DNA of 64,000 nucleotides from Excoecaria cochinchinensis (lineage: Eukaryota; Streptophyta; Magnoliopsida; Malpighiales; Euphorbiaceae), in assembly GCA_947683425.1 (NCBI GenBank), contig CANTUQ010000119.1, positions 2,851,001 to 2,915,000 on the forward strand, read 5' to 3'. Each line of letters opens with the position of its first letter. The stretch's first letter is position 1. The position numbers and the translations under genes were made by a program. The notes under the pieces are model-generated. The model was not told where the DNA came from. It made no database searches and saw only the letters and a list, made by a program, of their open reading frames with translations. Below are positions 1 to 11,030 of the stretch, piece after piece.

Positions 1-638
1 TCATTTTAGCAATGGGGCCAAATGTTTCCTAGTATCTACTCCATAAGTCTTAGTGAATTTCTTAGCTACCAATTTGGCTTTAAACTTTTTAATTGAGCCA
101 TCAGCTTTATGTTTCATAGTGAACACCCACTTGCAGCCGATCAACTTCTTGCCTAGAGGAGTAACTAGTTCCTACGTCTTATTTTTTGCTAAAGTTTTCA
201 TTTCTTCCACCATAGCTTCTTTCCACTTGGGGTTCCTGAGAGCTTTCTTCCAATCTTGTAGAATATTGTGGAATAGACACAGAGAATATAGACGAGGTAA
301 AGGCTCTATAGGTGGGAGACAAGGAATCATAGGAAACAAAGTTAGAGATAGAATATTTGGTACAAGGCATGACCCATTTTCTTTACGCAATGAGTATATC
401 TATATCATTAGAGATTAAAGACAACTCACTAGAAGAAGAGCATTCTCGCGGTGTAGATCGCATGATGGCATCGTTTGTCCTGTTTCTCTTTGAATATCTC
501 AGTAAATCAGGTTTATCCAAATGACTAGCAGTCTTAGTCTCCCCTTGAATAGTTGTCTCCCCTTGAACTCTCTCTCTCTAATAGAATTCTCCCTTAGGGT
601 AAGGTCATCATCAAGAGTAACAAAACTGGGTATCACTT
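1..638 (-). pseudogene. E0 pol: integrase tail to start of reverse transcriptase
   Basis: Read on the minus strand, this gives the linker typical of copia (SNFVSYDS.. and WKKALRNPKWKEAMVEEMK), then the RT N-terminus (KLIGCKWVFTMKHKADGS) and KLVAK. Stops and frameshifts break it. It is cut at 638 by the E1 insertion and continues in 5607-6079. Confidence 0.75.
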
Positions 639-798
639 TGTTGACTATTATGATTTGTTGCCTTAGTTTGTTAATTCTATAATTAACAGGCTAGTTGTAT
701 ATTTCATAATTAGTCGTAGGATTTGTATAAAATTCCTCGTACATTGATTGTTTATATACAAGTGAGATAATAAAAAAATCTCTTTTTCACAAAATTCA
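639..798 (+). repeat. E1 5' LTR
   Basis: Begins TGTTGACTATTATG and ends AAAATTCA directly before the PBS at 799. A likely promoter motif (TATAAAA) lies near 726. Confidence 0.88.
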
Positions 799-1262
799 TG
801 GTATTAGAGTCTCTGCCATTTTGAACGTTGAGTTTACACCTTTCCACAATAGGTCTATTCTTAAAAACATTTCAACTATGCTATTTTTTGGCAAGCGTAA
901 AGAGATCGCCTTTCGTCCCTTTTCTTTCGACACCGCCCTCACTAGAGTAAAGCCCAAGCCAAGTTCGGCCGGTACCTAAATTTTCGGCGCCATCTGACCT
1001 TGTGCGTGAGTACGCACGCTACCAGAAGCATTCAGCTCCTTGTCCAGTCGCTGGCGCGTGTAGTGTGTGTACGCTCCTCCACCCACCTTCTGTCACCGAA
1101 TCTTGCTTTGATCTGTTCACCGTCCTCCTTCGACCCCGACCAGCTACTTTTCTATCATTCTGAAGTCTTTGGTTTTTTGGGCTTCTCGTGAACCTGCTTT
1201 TCGGATTCTTTTTCACTACTATTCCTTGTGTTTTTTTTTATTTTCAATTTAATCCCGCCATT

Positions 1263-2130
1263 ATGTCAGATACTAAGGATGTAGAGAAATAATATATTAT
1301 TAATGACAGTCCCTGCTCTCAAATTAGTCATGTTAAACTGGATGGCAGTAGTACATACTTAGCTTGATGTAAATTATGTTTACTATCTATCAAGGTTATG
1401 TTAATGGAGATAAGAAACAAATAAGAAACAATCACCTGTCACTGACCCCACCTTTAGTCAATGGGACTCTGATAACTCATTAGTTATGTCTTGGCTTATT
1501 AATTTTATGCACAAGATCTCTCGATAGTATTTACTGCTCGACATTGTGGAGAAGATATGGAAATTTGTAAAAATCACTTATTCTTGGATGGGAAATGATG
1601 CTTGCATTTGTGAACTTGGTAACAAAATTCATAGCACAAAACAACGTGAGCTTATTGTTTCAGATTATTTTTAAGCTGGGTAGTTTATGGCAAGAACTGC
1701 ATTATTATCAAGATTTTGAGACCAAGTGCGCTGACGATGAGATGCTGATTCAAACCATGCTTGAAAAGGAGTGGGTATATGATTTTTTAGCTTGTTTGAA
1801 CAGTGAATTTGACCAGTTAAGATTTTAAGTTTCCAGTTAAGATTTTAAGTTTTTGGTAGATCCCTTTTTCCCTGTGTTGAGGAGGCACATTCTTATATTT
1901 AGTGGAAAGAGACCGGAAAAGGTGCCATGCTTTACACTATACTAGTTGAAAAGTCGGACTTAGTTGCCCATGTTACTCATGAGCAGCTGAAGGGTGTTAC
2001 TTCTGATGAAGATCATGTGAATTGTTATTACTGTGAAAAGTCAAGACACACAAAGGAGACTGGCTAGAAGTTGCATGGGAAACCTACTAGGGGTCGAGGG
2101 GAAAAATAAGCCAACTCAATAAGGGTTTAA
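1263..2130 (+). pseudogene. E1 gag remnant
   Basis: ATG at 1263 starts MSDTKDVEK then a stop. VKLDGSSTYLA follows shortly after. An open piece at 1595-1828 includes LWQELHYYQDFETKCADDEM and FLACLNSEFDQL, the copia capsid region. The zinc knuckle lies near 2020-2070 (CYYCEKSRHTKET, with the last Cys lost). Confidence 0.75.
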
Positions 2131-2289
2131 ACAAATATGTTAGAAACAATAAAATCATCCGGGGAGATAGCTTCAGTTAAAAGTCATCTTTTGATGAAAT
2201 TCAGCATTTTCGGTGTCTTCTGTCTCAGTTCAACCCTTTTTCCAGTGCTACCTCCAATTTTGTCAAGTCAGATAACACTTTTGCTCACC

Positions 2290-3800
2290 TTAACTCCTGG
2301 ATTATCGATTTTGGTGTGAATAGACATATGGTAGGCACTTCTAAAGGTTTTTTTAATTACTCTCTTTGTCTAAAAAGGGATAGTATTAGGGTTACTGATA
2401 GATCTTTAACCTTTATTTTTGAGACGTTCTATTGTCTGTATTCTAAATATTAAGTTCTCTTCTGTTCTTCATGTTTCTCAATTTCTTGTCAATCTTTTAT
2501 CTATTAGTGCTATCATCAAGGCTCTAAACTGTAAGGTTAAGTTTTTCCTGATTATTGCATTTTTTAGGATCTTCAAATAGGGAAGAGGATTTGTAGTGGT
2601 AGAGTATGATAGCTTAAATATGATGGAAGACAGTCGAGGCTTAGCCATTTTCTGGAGGATATAAGGATGTCAACAAAGAAATAATATAGTGGCATAGGCG
2701 GTTAGGGCATCCATATTTTTTTTTTGTCTTAGAAAAACTATATTCCAGTTTATTTTTTAGAATTCGGTTTATTTTTTATCTTGTGATGCTTGTGAGTATG
2801 CTAAACGTACTAAAAACTCCTATCCTTTACGTGATGATAAAATTATTGTTCATTTTATGCTTATTTATTTTGATGTTTGAGGGCCCTAGTTCTTTGTTTG
2901 AAAATCGATGGTTTGTTACTTTGATTGATTGTTGCACTAGAATGACTTGAGTGCATTTGATTAAAGCAAAAAGTGACGTTTTCTCTTGCTTTCAATCTTT
3001 TCATAAAATGGTTCACGTCCAATTTGATACTAAGATAAAAGTCTTGAGAACTGATAATAGGACAGAATACATGAATAGTAGGTTTGGTACTTATTTGGTG
3101 TCTCATGGGATTGTTTATCAAACTAATTGTCCTTATACTAGTGCTCAAAATGGGGTAGCTGAAAGGAAAAATAGACATTTGTTGGAAGTTCTTAGATCTC
3201 TTATGTTTACTATGAATGTTCCAAAGCCATATTGGGAGGATGCTATACCAGTGGCAGCGTATCTTATTAATAGAATGCTCCTTAAAACACGCAACTTTAA
3301 GACCCCTTTAGAAGTCTTTAACCGGGAAGAATGGTTATACTGTTCTACCAAAGATTTTTGGGTATGTCTGCTTTGTTCATATTAGGAATATTGGAAAATT
3401 AGATCCGAGGGACCTTAGATGTGTGTTCATTTGGTATTTTCCAACCGAAAAAGGAAATAAGTGTTATCACCCTCAATTTAGAAACTTTTATGTCAGTATG
3501 GATGTTACTTTTTGGGAATTTGAACCTTATTTTGGAATTAATCAGTCACCTCTTTTGGGGGAGAGGAGAGAAGAAGTGATGCTTGTAGTCCTTCATGATC
3601 TTATTCAGGGGGAGAATAAGGAGACTGATGTTCAAGAGGTGAATGAGAAGGTTAATGATGTTCAAAGAAAGACTAATGTTCTAGGGGAGGATATTATTGG
3701 TTGTTTAGATAGACCTGATTTCTTTAGATATACGAGGAAAATCAGGTATGAAAAAACCATCATGCATCCTACACTGCAAGAATCCTAGAATATGTTATCT
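2290..3800 (+). pseudogene. E1 protease and integrase remnant
   Basis: It starts with a decayed protease (SWIIDFGVNRHM, where DSG has become DFG) and pre-integrase region. An open piece at 2951-3385 carries VLRTDNRTEYM (catalytic Asp) and AQNGVAERKNRHLLEV (catalytic Glu). Another at 3423-3788 is the integrase C-terminal tail. Stops and frameshifts separate the pieces. Confidence 0.8.
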
Positions 3801-3999
3801 TCTGATTCTGATTTGAATTTACCCATTGCTCAAAGAAAATGGTCAGGTCGTGTACAAAACGTTCTGTTTCTAACTTTGTCTCTTTATGATTCCTTGTCTC
3901 TCTCTTATAGAGCCTCTGCCTTGTCTTTTTCTTCTATATCTATTTCACAGGATTAGAGGTAAGCTATCATAGATCCAAAGTGGAAAGAAGTGATGGTTG

Positions 4000-5430
4000 A
4001 AGAAATGAAAGCTCTTACCAAAATTAAAACCTGGGAACTAGTTGCTCCTTTAGGCAAGAAGCTAGTTGGCTGCAATTGAGTGTTCACAATAAATTACAAA
4101 GCTGATGGTTCAATTGAAAAATTTAAAGCAAGATTAGTGGCAAAGGGATTCATTCAGACGTATGAAATCGATTATCAGGAGACATTTGCACATGTTGCCA
4201 AAATGAACACAATTATAATCTTGCTATCCAGTGCAGCTAACTTGGATTTGTATTTGCATCAATTCGATGTGAAAAATGTATTCTTACATGGAGACCTGGA
4301 AGAAGAGGTTTACATGGAGATTCCTTCTGGTTTTGAAAATGAGATAACTCAAGGAAAGCAAATAGAAGAAAGCCTTGTATGCGTTGAGACAATCTCTGAG
4401 AGCTTGGTTTGACAGATTTAACAAAGCCATGATCTTTTTTGGGTATCAATAGACCTCTTTATGAGACACTAAAAGGGTAAGAGCACTCGTATTGTTTATG
4501 TTGATGACAAGAGATGACAAAGAAGAAATGGCTCGGCTGAAAAAACTCTTGACTCAGGATTTTGAGATCAAGGATCTCAAAAAGTTACAATACTTCTTGG
4601 AAATTGAAGATGTCAGATCAACCAAAGGAATTTTCATTTCTTAGAGGAAATACATCTTAGATTTTTTGGATGAAACTGGTATGCTGGGATGTAAACCAGC
4701 AGAATTGCCCATTGAAAGCAACCAAAATTTGCAAGCAAGATCTGAAAAATCGGTTGATAAAGGCAGATATCAAAGATTGGTTGGGAGGCTCATCTACTTG
4801 TCTCACACCAGATCAGACATTGCTTATGTAGTCAGTTTGGTAAGCCAGTTTATGCATGATCTTAGAGAATCTCATTTGTAAGTTGTTTTTCATATTTTGC
4901 GTTATTTAAAGTTAACTCCAGAGAAAGGTCTCCTTTTTGCTAAACATGGTTATTTTCAAATTGAAGCTTTTACAAATACAGATTGGGCTAGATCTTTTGA
5001 TAATAGAAGATCTACTTTTGGTTATTGCACACTTGTTGGAGGTAACTTGGTCACTTGAAGAGCAAGAAATAGAGTGTGGTTGCTAGATCTAGTGCAAAAG
5101 TGGAATTTAAAGCGATGGCTCAAGGTGTTTGTGAGTTTTTATGGTTGCAGAAGTTGCTAGCAGAGCTGAAGTTGGCTAGAAAAGACAAACTATCATTGTA
5201 TTGTGATAAGAAAGATGCAATTAGTATTGCTCATAATCCTGTTCAGTATGACTGGACCGAATCACATTGAAATTGATCAACACTAAATCAAAGAAAAGTT
5301 AACTGATGGTGTCTCGAGCTTATTCTATGTGACATCGGAAAGACAACTAGCTGATGTTTTCACAAAAAGATTCAATAGTCGTCATACCTTAGTTTGCAAG
5401 TTGGGCATGGAAAATATTTTTTGCACCAAT
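4000..5430 (+). pseudogene. E1 reverse transcriptase and RNase H remnant
   Basis: The open piece 4080-4412 has RLVAKGFIQTYEIDYQETFA and QFDVKNVFLHGDLEEEVYME. The YVDD box near 4497 is truncated to 'YVDD' followed by a deletion. RNase H pieces at 4666-4881 and 5076-5270 carry LSHTRSDIAYVVSLVSQFMH and RSSAKVEFKAMAQGVCEFLW. Frameshifts and stops separate all pieces. Confidence 0.8.
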
Positions 5431-5441
5431 TTGATGGGGAG

Positions 5442-5601
5442 TGTTGACTATTATGATTTGTTGCCTTTGTTAATTTTGTAATTAATTGGCTAGTGTATAC
5501 TTCCTAATTAGTTGTAGGGTTTCTGTATAAAACCTATTCTACATTGATTGTTTATATACAAGTTAAATAATAAGAATATCTCCTTTTCACAAAATTCTTC
5601 A
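5442..5601 (+). repeat. E1 3' LTR
   Basis: Begins TGTTGACTATTATG after the purine-rich GATGGGGAG and ends TTCTTCA before the TSD CACTT. It is clearly diverged from the 5' LTR, consistent with an old insertion. Confidence 0.88.
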
Positions 5602-5606
5602 CACTT

Positions 5607-6079
5607 TTTTTTTTCATTATTCACCCATGAAGAAGTGATTGGGTTGAATTGAAGTTTCAATTTTCCTAAAGTTGACATCCACATTGACAAAATACTTTCT
5701 AGATGGAGGATCGTAACACTTATAACCTTTTTGTATAAGATTTAGTTTTTCAGCATTCATAGTTTGGACAAAACAAACAAACCAAAATACTTTTGGAGGG
5801 ACAATATAATAATTTTTCCCCATTAAGATTTCTAAAGGACTCGTAAAGCTGAGAGTTTTGAGAGGCATTCTATTGATGAGATAACCTGTAGCTAGAATCG
5901 CATTGGCCCAATAAGTTTTTGGAAGATTCATGGTAAACATAAGTGATCTAGTAACTTCTAGCAAATGCCCATTTTCCTTTTAGCTAAGCCATTCTGAACA
6001 CTAGTGTAAAGACAACTGGTTTGATGAATTATCTTATTACACTCTAAATAAGCAGCAAACGTATTATCCATGTATTATG
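5607..6079 (-). pseudogene. E0 pol: integrase C-terminal half
   Basis: The longest open piece (5617-5964) starts MLEVTRSLMFTMNLPKTYW and includes ATGYLINRMPLKTLSFTSPL, standard copia integrase sequence downstream of the catalytic Glu. It ends where the gypsy insertion begins at 6080 and picks up again at 8104. Confidence 0.8.
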
Positions 6080-6488
6080 TGTTGCATTCTTTAGCCAAGG
6101 ATCTTGTTACAGGGCGATTAACTGAGAAATTTAGCCTCGCTAGCTATTTCTTGTCCTTGTTATTATTTTTTCGACCTATTGTGAATGATTTCTCAGTTCA
6201 TTAAAGGAAGACTGAAACCTTGAACCTTGTTAAGAGAGAGAATCCGATCTCTAGGTTGATTACAAAATTCTGCTTATGTTTTATTAATTTGTTGTCCATT
6301 AAATAGGACAAGTTCAATACAAATAGGAAGTTTAATATGAATAGGAAATCTATAAATTAGGAACTAAATAAAGTTAATATAGAAATAAATAAAATAAACA
6401 GATAACTAATAATTTAAAAAAGACCCCACACAGATCCTACTACTTGGCACGTCTAGCATACACACGCCTAACAAAGGAGTTCATAACA
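6080..6488 (-). repeat. Gypsy 3' LTR (left copy)
   Basis: 409 bp from TGTTGCATTC to TTCATAACA. It holds about 60 bp near 6375-6430 that the other LTR lacks. Confidence 0.85.
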
Positions 6489-6634
6489 TCACCCTCCCCC
6501 TCAAGAAAGAGCTTGTCCTCGAGCTCAAAAGTAGGATAGGCTTGACGGAAATGATCAAGAGGTTCCCAAGTCGAATCAGCGATAGTTGCACCTGTCCAAC
6601 GGACCGATAGCTCCCTTATTCCTCGTAATAGCAT
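6440..6634 (-). pseudogene. Gypsy pol C-terminal (chromodomain-end) fragment fused to gag
   Basis: Reads RWTGATIADSTWEPLDHFRQ then FELEDKLFLEGEGDVM, the signature of the chromodomain end of plant chromovirus pol ('W.G....ATWE....F...FP.F.LEDK'). It follows the gag knuckle within about 40 nt, proving an internal deletion of roughly 3 kb relative to a full element (size inferred from the family). Confidence 0.8.
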
Positions 6635-7680
6635 TGAGGGAAATTTCCGGTTCTATCGCAGCCCCATGCATCGGCTCTTCCTCATTCGACTTATCCAACT
6701 CCAGCCAAAAGAGCTTTTTACACTGATGATTCGTGGAATACAGCTCGTCGCAATTATAACACAGCACTTGGGCCCTTCTATCTGCTATCTAATCTCGCGT
6801 CAGTTTTCTAAAGTAGGGTAGAGGAGTACTTACAGTTTTGTTGTCGATTCGTATGCCATTACTGCTATTAATTTTAACTGGTGTTGTGGAGTGTGGTGTG
6901 TGAGATGAAGTGAAGCTTGGGCTGTCCTGCCATGCTTTTCCTCTTTTTGGTGTTAGTTCGTGCAATACTCTATGTTTTGCCTCAAAAGCTCTAGCTAAAT
7001 TCATGGCATTAGCTAAATTTGGTGGTGCATGGAGTTCCACATCCAACCGAATGGAGTCGGACAACCCTGCGGTGAATAAGTTGACATGTTGCTCTACTAC
7101 GACGAATTTACTAGCGCGTGCCAAGCGCTCCTGAAATTGTCGCTGGTACTCCACTGTTCCTGTTTGTTTTAGGTTGACCAGCTCTCCTAACTGATTGCTA
7201 CGAGTTGGAGGTCCAAACTGAAGTGAGTAATATTCCTTGAACCTTGACCAATTAACCGCTGGCTGCTTAGTTTGTAGCTGATGATACCATAATTGCGCCT
7301 CCCCAAAAAGGTGAAAGGCTGCCAGACTTACCTTATCTATCTCGGCAGTACGCTGATTGGCAAAGAACTGCTCGCACCGATGAATTCAGATCAGAGGATC
7401 GTTTGTTCCGTCATAAGTGGGAAAATCCAGTTTTGTGTGGCGGGGTACCATTCCGCCGTTGATTGCAGCGCCATTTGATTGGGCTGGACTGCCCACATTG
7501 GTCGCAACGATGGTGCATCCTTGTGGCTGATGATGGCTTGCTGTGGCTTCTGATTTCGCATGCCACCCTTGCTGAAGCCCAGACAACAATTCTTTGAATT
7601 GTAATGACAGCTCTTGCATCTGACTTCTCAGCCTTTTTTCTACTTCGGCAACCCTAGCATCATTTGCTGCTTGCACCTCT
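6560..7680 (-). pseudogene. Gypsy gag with zinc knuckle
   Basis: Minus-strand pieces: 7386-7676 holds a coiled N-terminus and LDFPTYDGTNDPL; 6789-7154 holds YQRQFQERLARASKF and LNLARAFEAKH (gypsy capsid); 6576-6767 holds the knuckle CYNCDELYSTNHQCKKLF followed by EISLNAI, where protease normally begins. The frame is broken between pieces. Confidence 0.8.
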
Positions 7681-7747
7681 TAGAGAAGAACCCTTAATTG
7701 ATATGTTGTTTGAGAGTTGCCGATTGTGTTTGGCTCTAATACCAATT

Positions 7748-8098
7748 TGTTGCGTTCTTTAGCCAAGGATCTTATCACAGGGCATTTAACTGAGAAATCT
7801 AGTCTCGCTAGCTATCTCGTCCTTCTTATTATTTTTTTGACCTATTGTGAATGATTTTTCAGCTCATTAAAGGGAGAGTGAAACCTTGGATCTCATTAAG
7901 AGAGAGAATTTGATCTCTAGGTTGACTACAAAATTTTGCTTATGTTTTATTAATTTGTTGTCCGTTAAATAGGATAAGTTCAATACAAATAGGAAGTTTA
8001 ATACGAATAGGAAACCTATAAATTAGGAACTAAATAAAGCTAAATCCTACTACTTGGCATGTCTAGCATACACACGCCTAACAAAGGAGTCCATAACA
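7748..8098 (-). repeat. Gypsy 5' LTR (right copy)
   Basis: 351 bp from TGTTGCGTTC to CCATAACA, with the PBS just inside at about 7736-7747. It is highly similar to the left LTR apart from the missing block. Confidence 0.85.
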
Positions 8099-8103
8099 TT
8101 ATG

Positions 8104-9170
8104 TGCTATTATGAGTTCTCAAATCTTTGATCTTAGCATCAAAAGTGCAAACTGTCTTGTGAAGGAATTGAAAGCAAGAAAGCACATCACTTTTTGCTTT
8201 TATCAAATATATCAAGTCATTTTAGTGCAACAGTTAATAAAAATAACAAACCATTGACGGACAAAGAAACAGTCTGAGTAGGTCCCCAAATGTCAGAACA
8301 GATAGTCATAAAAGGAATAGTACTTTTATTATTACTTAAATGATAAAAGTTTCTAGTATGTTTAGCACACTCATAAGCATCACAAAATAAAGAGTCAAAT
8401 TTAGTTCTTAAAAAAAAAATTAAGGTATAATTTTTCTAAGATGAAAAGATGGATGCCCTAACCGTCTATGCCACTGTATTATTTCTTGACTGACATCCTT
8501 ATGCTTTTCAAAAAGAGCTTGACATGAAACCGAATCTCAACTTCCTTCCACCATGTATAAGCTATTATGTACTCTACCACTGCCAATACTCCTCTCTGTT
8601 AGAAGATCTTGAAAAACACGATTAACAAAAAATTCCAATTTACATTTTAGAGCTTTGGTTATGGTACTAACATATAAAAGATTGATAGGAAATTGAGGAA
8701 TATGAATAACTAAAGACAACTTTATATTGTGAGTATAGACAACAAAATCTATTCTAGATATAGGAGTTAAAGACTCATAAGCTATCTTTATACTATCCTT
8801 TTTTAGACATGGAGAGTAGTTTAGAAAGCCTTTAGAGGAGCATGTCATGTTTCTATTTGTATTAGAATTAATAATTCGTGAATCATGATGAGTAAAAGTA
8901 TTATCTGACTTCATAAAATTGGATGTGGAGTTGGAGGATTCCACTATCTCTGACAAATTTGCTTGAAACCTGGTTGAATTGATTCATTTTCCTCCACGAT
9001 CTCTAGTAGGCCGACTATGCAGCTTCCAACAAGTCTCTTTGGTATGTCTTGGCTTCCCACAATAATTACACTGCAGGTGGTCTTTATCAAATGTGATTCC
9101 CTTTGGTTGCTCTTGGATAATATTTGCTGTTAACGCAATCTTCTCAATTGGTGCAGTGTAAAGCATAGAA
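8104..9170 (-). pseudogene. E0 pol: protease, pre-integrase and integrase core remnant
   Basis: Minus-strand frames contain the protease region with a degraded active-site context (RIINSNTNRNMT, where related copies read WIIDSGANRHMT), KGFLNYSPCLK, and FPINLLYVSTITKALKC before the pre-integrase zinc domain. The open piece 8537-8956 is the longest. The zinc knuckle CNYCGKPRHTKETC lies near 9050. The loss of DSG means the protease is dead. Confidence 0.75.
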
Positions 9171-9815
9171 CTTCTTCTAGTTTTTTCCTACTAAACATAG
9201 GAATGAGCTTCCTCAAGAGAAGGGAAAGGAGGTTTACTGATCACTTGGACCCTCATACGATCATATTCATGATTTAATCTAGTCAGAAAGTCAAACTCGC
9301 ACATTTTCAATCAAATTTTGGAAATTAACAGCATCATCAGTACAACTTGCTTGAAAATCTTGATAATAATCTACCTCCTGTCATTAGCCACCTAATGCAA
9401 TAAAATAATCTGAAACTGACATCTCATATTGCTTAGTGCTACTAAGTTTGTTTTGGAGTTCAAAGATCCGAGCATCATTCCTCATGTGTGAATAGGTGGT
9501 TTTAGTAGTTTTTCATATTTTTTCTATAGTGCCAAATAATTATTGTCTATAGATTTTGGGTTGCATAGAATTGAGAAGCCAGGTCATAACAAATGAATTT
9601 TCTAAATCCAACTAGCTTAATGTGGAGTCAGAAGCACTTGGTTGTTTTTTCTAGTCATCAATGTAACCCCGACAACTTTCTAGTTTTGATAAACAACAAG
9701 TAGGATCTAGATCAAGCTAGATTGTGCTACTACCATCAAGTTTAATCGAATTGACTTGTGCATTGAGACTATCATTAACAGGATTATGCTTTTCAACTGA
9801 CTTTTCTTCTATCAT
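9170..9815 (-). pseudogene. E0 gag remnant
   Basis: The probable initiator ATG is the complement of 9813-9815. The N-terminus reads MIEEKSVEKHNPVNDSLNAQ, followed by IKLDGSST, the copia gag 'KLDGSNYxxW' motif, and is then stopped. Further down, fragments align with the better-preserved gag of E6. The capsid region is full of stops. Confidence 0.65.
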
Positions 9816-10245
9816 AATGACTAGAATAAAACCAACTAGCAACATAAAAGTCTAACAAGAAAGAAACAGAGTAAATGAACCTGTAAAGAGAGCTACAAAA
9901 TGAGATGCTAAATCAATGGCCAAAAACCAGCTGGTTGGAGTTGGAAAGGGCTGCCGAGCAGATCAGAGTACCGATCAGTGATGGAAGGTGGCTGGAGCTA
10001 GCCACATGCGCCTCACGTGCCGGTGGAATGGACAAAGGAGCTGATCTAATCTGACGGCGCTGGAAACCTAGGTACTGGCCAAACTCTGCTTGGGCTTTGC
10101 TGCAGTGACGGTGTCGAAACAAGAGGGATGAGACTCCACACCTTCACACTTTGTTGAAAACAGCGTACTAGAGATCGTTATGAGAAAAACCTATTGCTGA
10201 AGGGAGTTAACTCAACCTTCAAAAGAACAGGGGACTGAGATACCA
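9816..10245 (-). other. E0 untranslated leader
   Basis: GC-richer stretch between the gag start and the LTR, ending in the primer-binding site next to 10246. It carries the same kind of CG-rich leader seen in E1, E4 and E6. No gene is supported here. Confidence 0.55.
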
Positions 10246-10405
10246 TGAAGATTTTGAGAATTTAATTTTATCAATTCTCTAATATAAATTTACAATAAAT
10301 ATACGCAGGTATCTATATAGGAAAAATAATCTTAACTAAAAAAGAATCCTAATTAGGAAAAAAGTCTACCTAGCCTAGATTACAACAACACTAAATCTGT
10401 TGACA
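10246..10405 (-). repeat. E0 5' LTR
   Basis: On the + strand it begins TGAAGATTTTGAG and ends CTGTTGACA; on the element strand it runs TGTCAACAG...TCTTCA. The adjacent PBS on the minus strand reads TGGTATCTCAG. The other LTR is outside the window, so divergence cannot be measured. Confidence 0.7.
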
Positions 10406-10970
10406 AAATTTTAACATTGTAATATTGCCATTAGATGTGACATTAGAAATGGCAACAACATGCAACTAGTTAGAAAAGTAATAATTTTAACTCTGATTTT
10501 GGAACAAGACCAATCGAGAGGAATTGAATTTAGTTATATAAGCTAGGTGTTAACTTTTGGCATATTAAACTAAGTTGGAAGAATGTGGAAGTTTCAAGAG
10601 AGATGATTGACTTGTTGTATTGCAGCACAAACTACTTGAAAGACAGTGTAAACTACAGTTTTATTGTCTGTGTCTTATGAATTTTCATTGAACTGGTTTG
10701 GTAAATGGGATTATAATATTAATGGAATGACAAAGGTTAGTATGTAATTCAATGGTGGTTTTAATTCTTTGTTTATTTTGTTTTCATCTTGCTAACCTTT
10801 AAAGGAATTTTTAGGTTTGAGATGTGTTCACATTTAAGCATTTCTGTCATTTCTACTTCCTTTTTCTTTTTTTCTAATTGGGAGTACGGTAGGAGAGGAA
10901 GCTATTCAGCATATTTTCTTTTTGTTTAAATTATGTGTCTTTTCATGATAATCCTGGTTATTTGCTGCAG
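10406..10970 (+). other. RCC1 intron sequence upstream of exon A
   Basis: AT-rich non-coding sequence ending in the exon A acceptor. I looked for an earlier RCC1 exon here and saw none. Confidence 0.6.
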
Positions 10971-11030
10971 TTGATGGGGAGCTCTATATGTGGGGAAGGA
11001 ACTCAAATGGACAGCTGGGCCTCGGAAAAA
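10971..11030 (+). CDS. RCC1 gene exon A
   Basis: 60 nt between acceptor TTGCTGCAG and donor GTAATA. It encodes DGELYMWGRNSNGQLGLGK, a textbook start of an RCC1 blade (DGxLYxWGxNxxGQLGxG). It begins two bases into a codon, so at least one upstream exon exists. It ends one base into the next codon. Confidence 0.9.

Larger units (their letters stand above)
639..5601 (+). mobile_element. E1: Ty1/copia retrotransposon nested in E0, TSD CACTT
   Basis: It has two 160-bp LTRs (639-798 and 5442-5601), a PBS TGGTATTAGAG at 799, a polypurine tract GATGGGGAG before 5442, and identical 5-bp TSDs CACTT at 634-638 and 5602-5606. Orientation is opposite to the host element E0. All gag and pol domains are present in order but broken by many stops, so it is inactive. 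Confidence 0.9.
6080..8098 (-). mobile_element. Deleted Ty3/gypsy (chromovirus-type) element, TSD TTATG
   Basis: It has LTRs at 6080-6488 and 7748-8098 and TSDs TTATG at 6075-6079 and 8099-8103. The PPT (complement of CCCTCCCCCTCAAG) lies next to the left LTR and the PBS TGGTATTAGAGCC (minus strand) next to the right LTR. The interior is only about 1.26 kb: gag, zinc knuckle, then an abrupt join to the last residues of pol. Protease, RT, RNase H and integrase are absent. It lies within E0. Confidence 0.9.
1..10405 (-). mobile_element. E0: Ty1/copia retrotransposon, minus strand, 3' end off window, interrupted twice
   Basis: Minus-strand copia fragments are collinear across 1-638, 5607-6079 and 8104-10405: start of RT, then integrase, protease, gag zinc knuckle, gag, leader and 5' LTR. 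They are split by E1 and by a gypsy element, both with clean TSDs. The primer-binding site (complement of GAGATACCA at 10237-10245) abuts the LTR. Many stops and frameshifts make it a pseudogene. The 3' LTR must lie left of position 1. Confidence 0.85.

Noticed and set aside
10406..10970. Search for an upstream RCC1 exon
   Set aside because: No segment encoding RCC1-type residues with suitable GT-AG borders and matching phase was found, so the earlier exons are placed outside the window or in unrecognised sequence.
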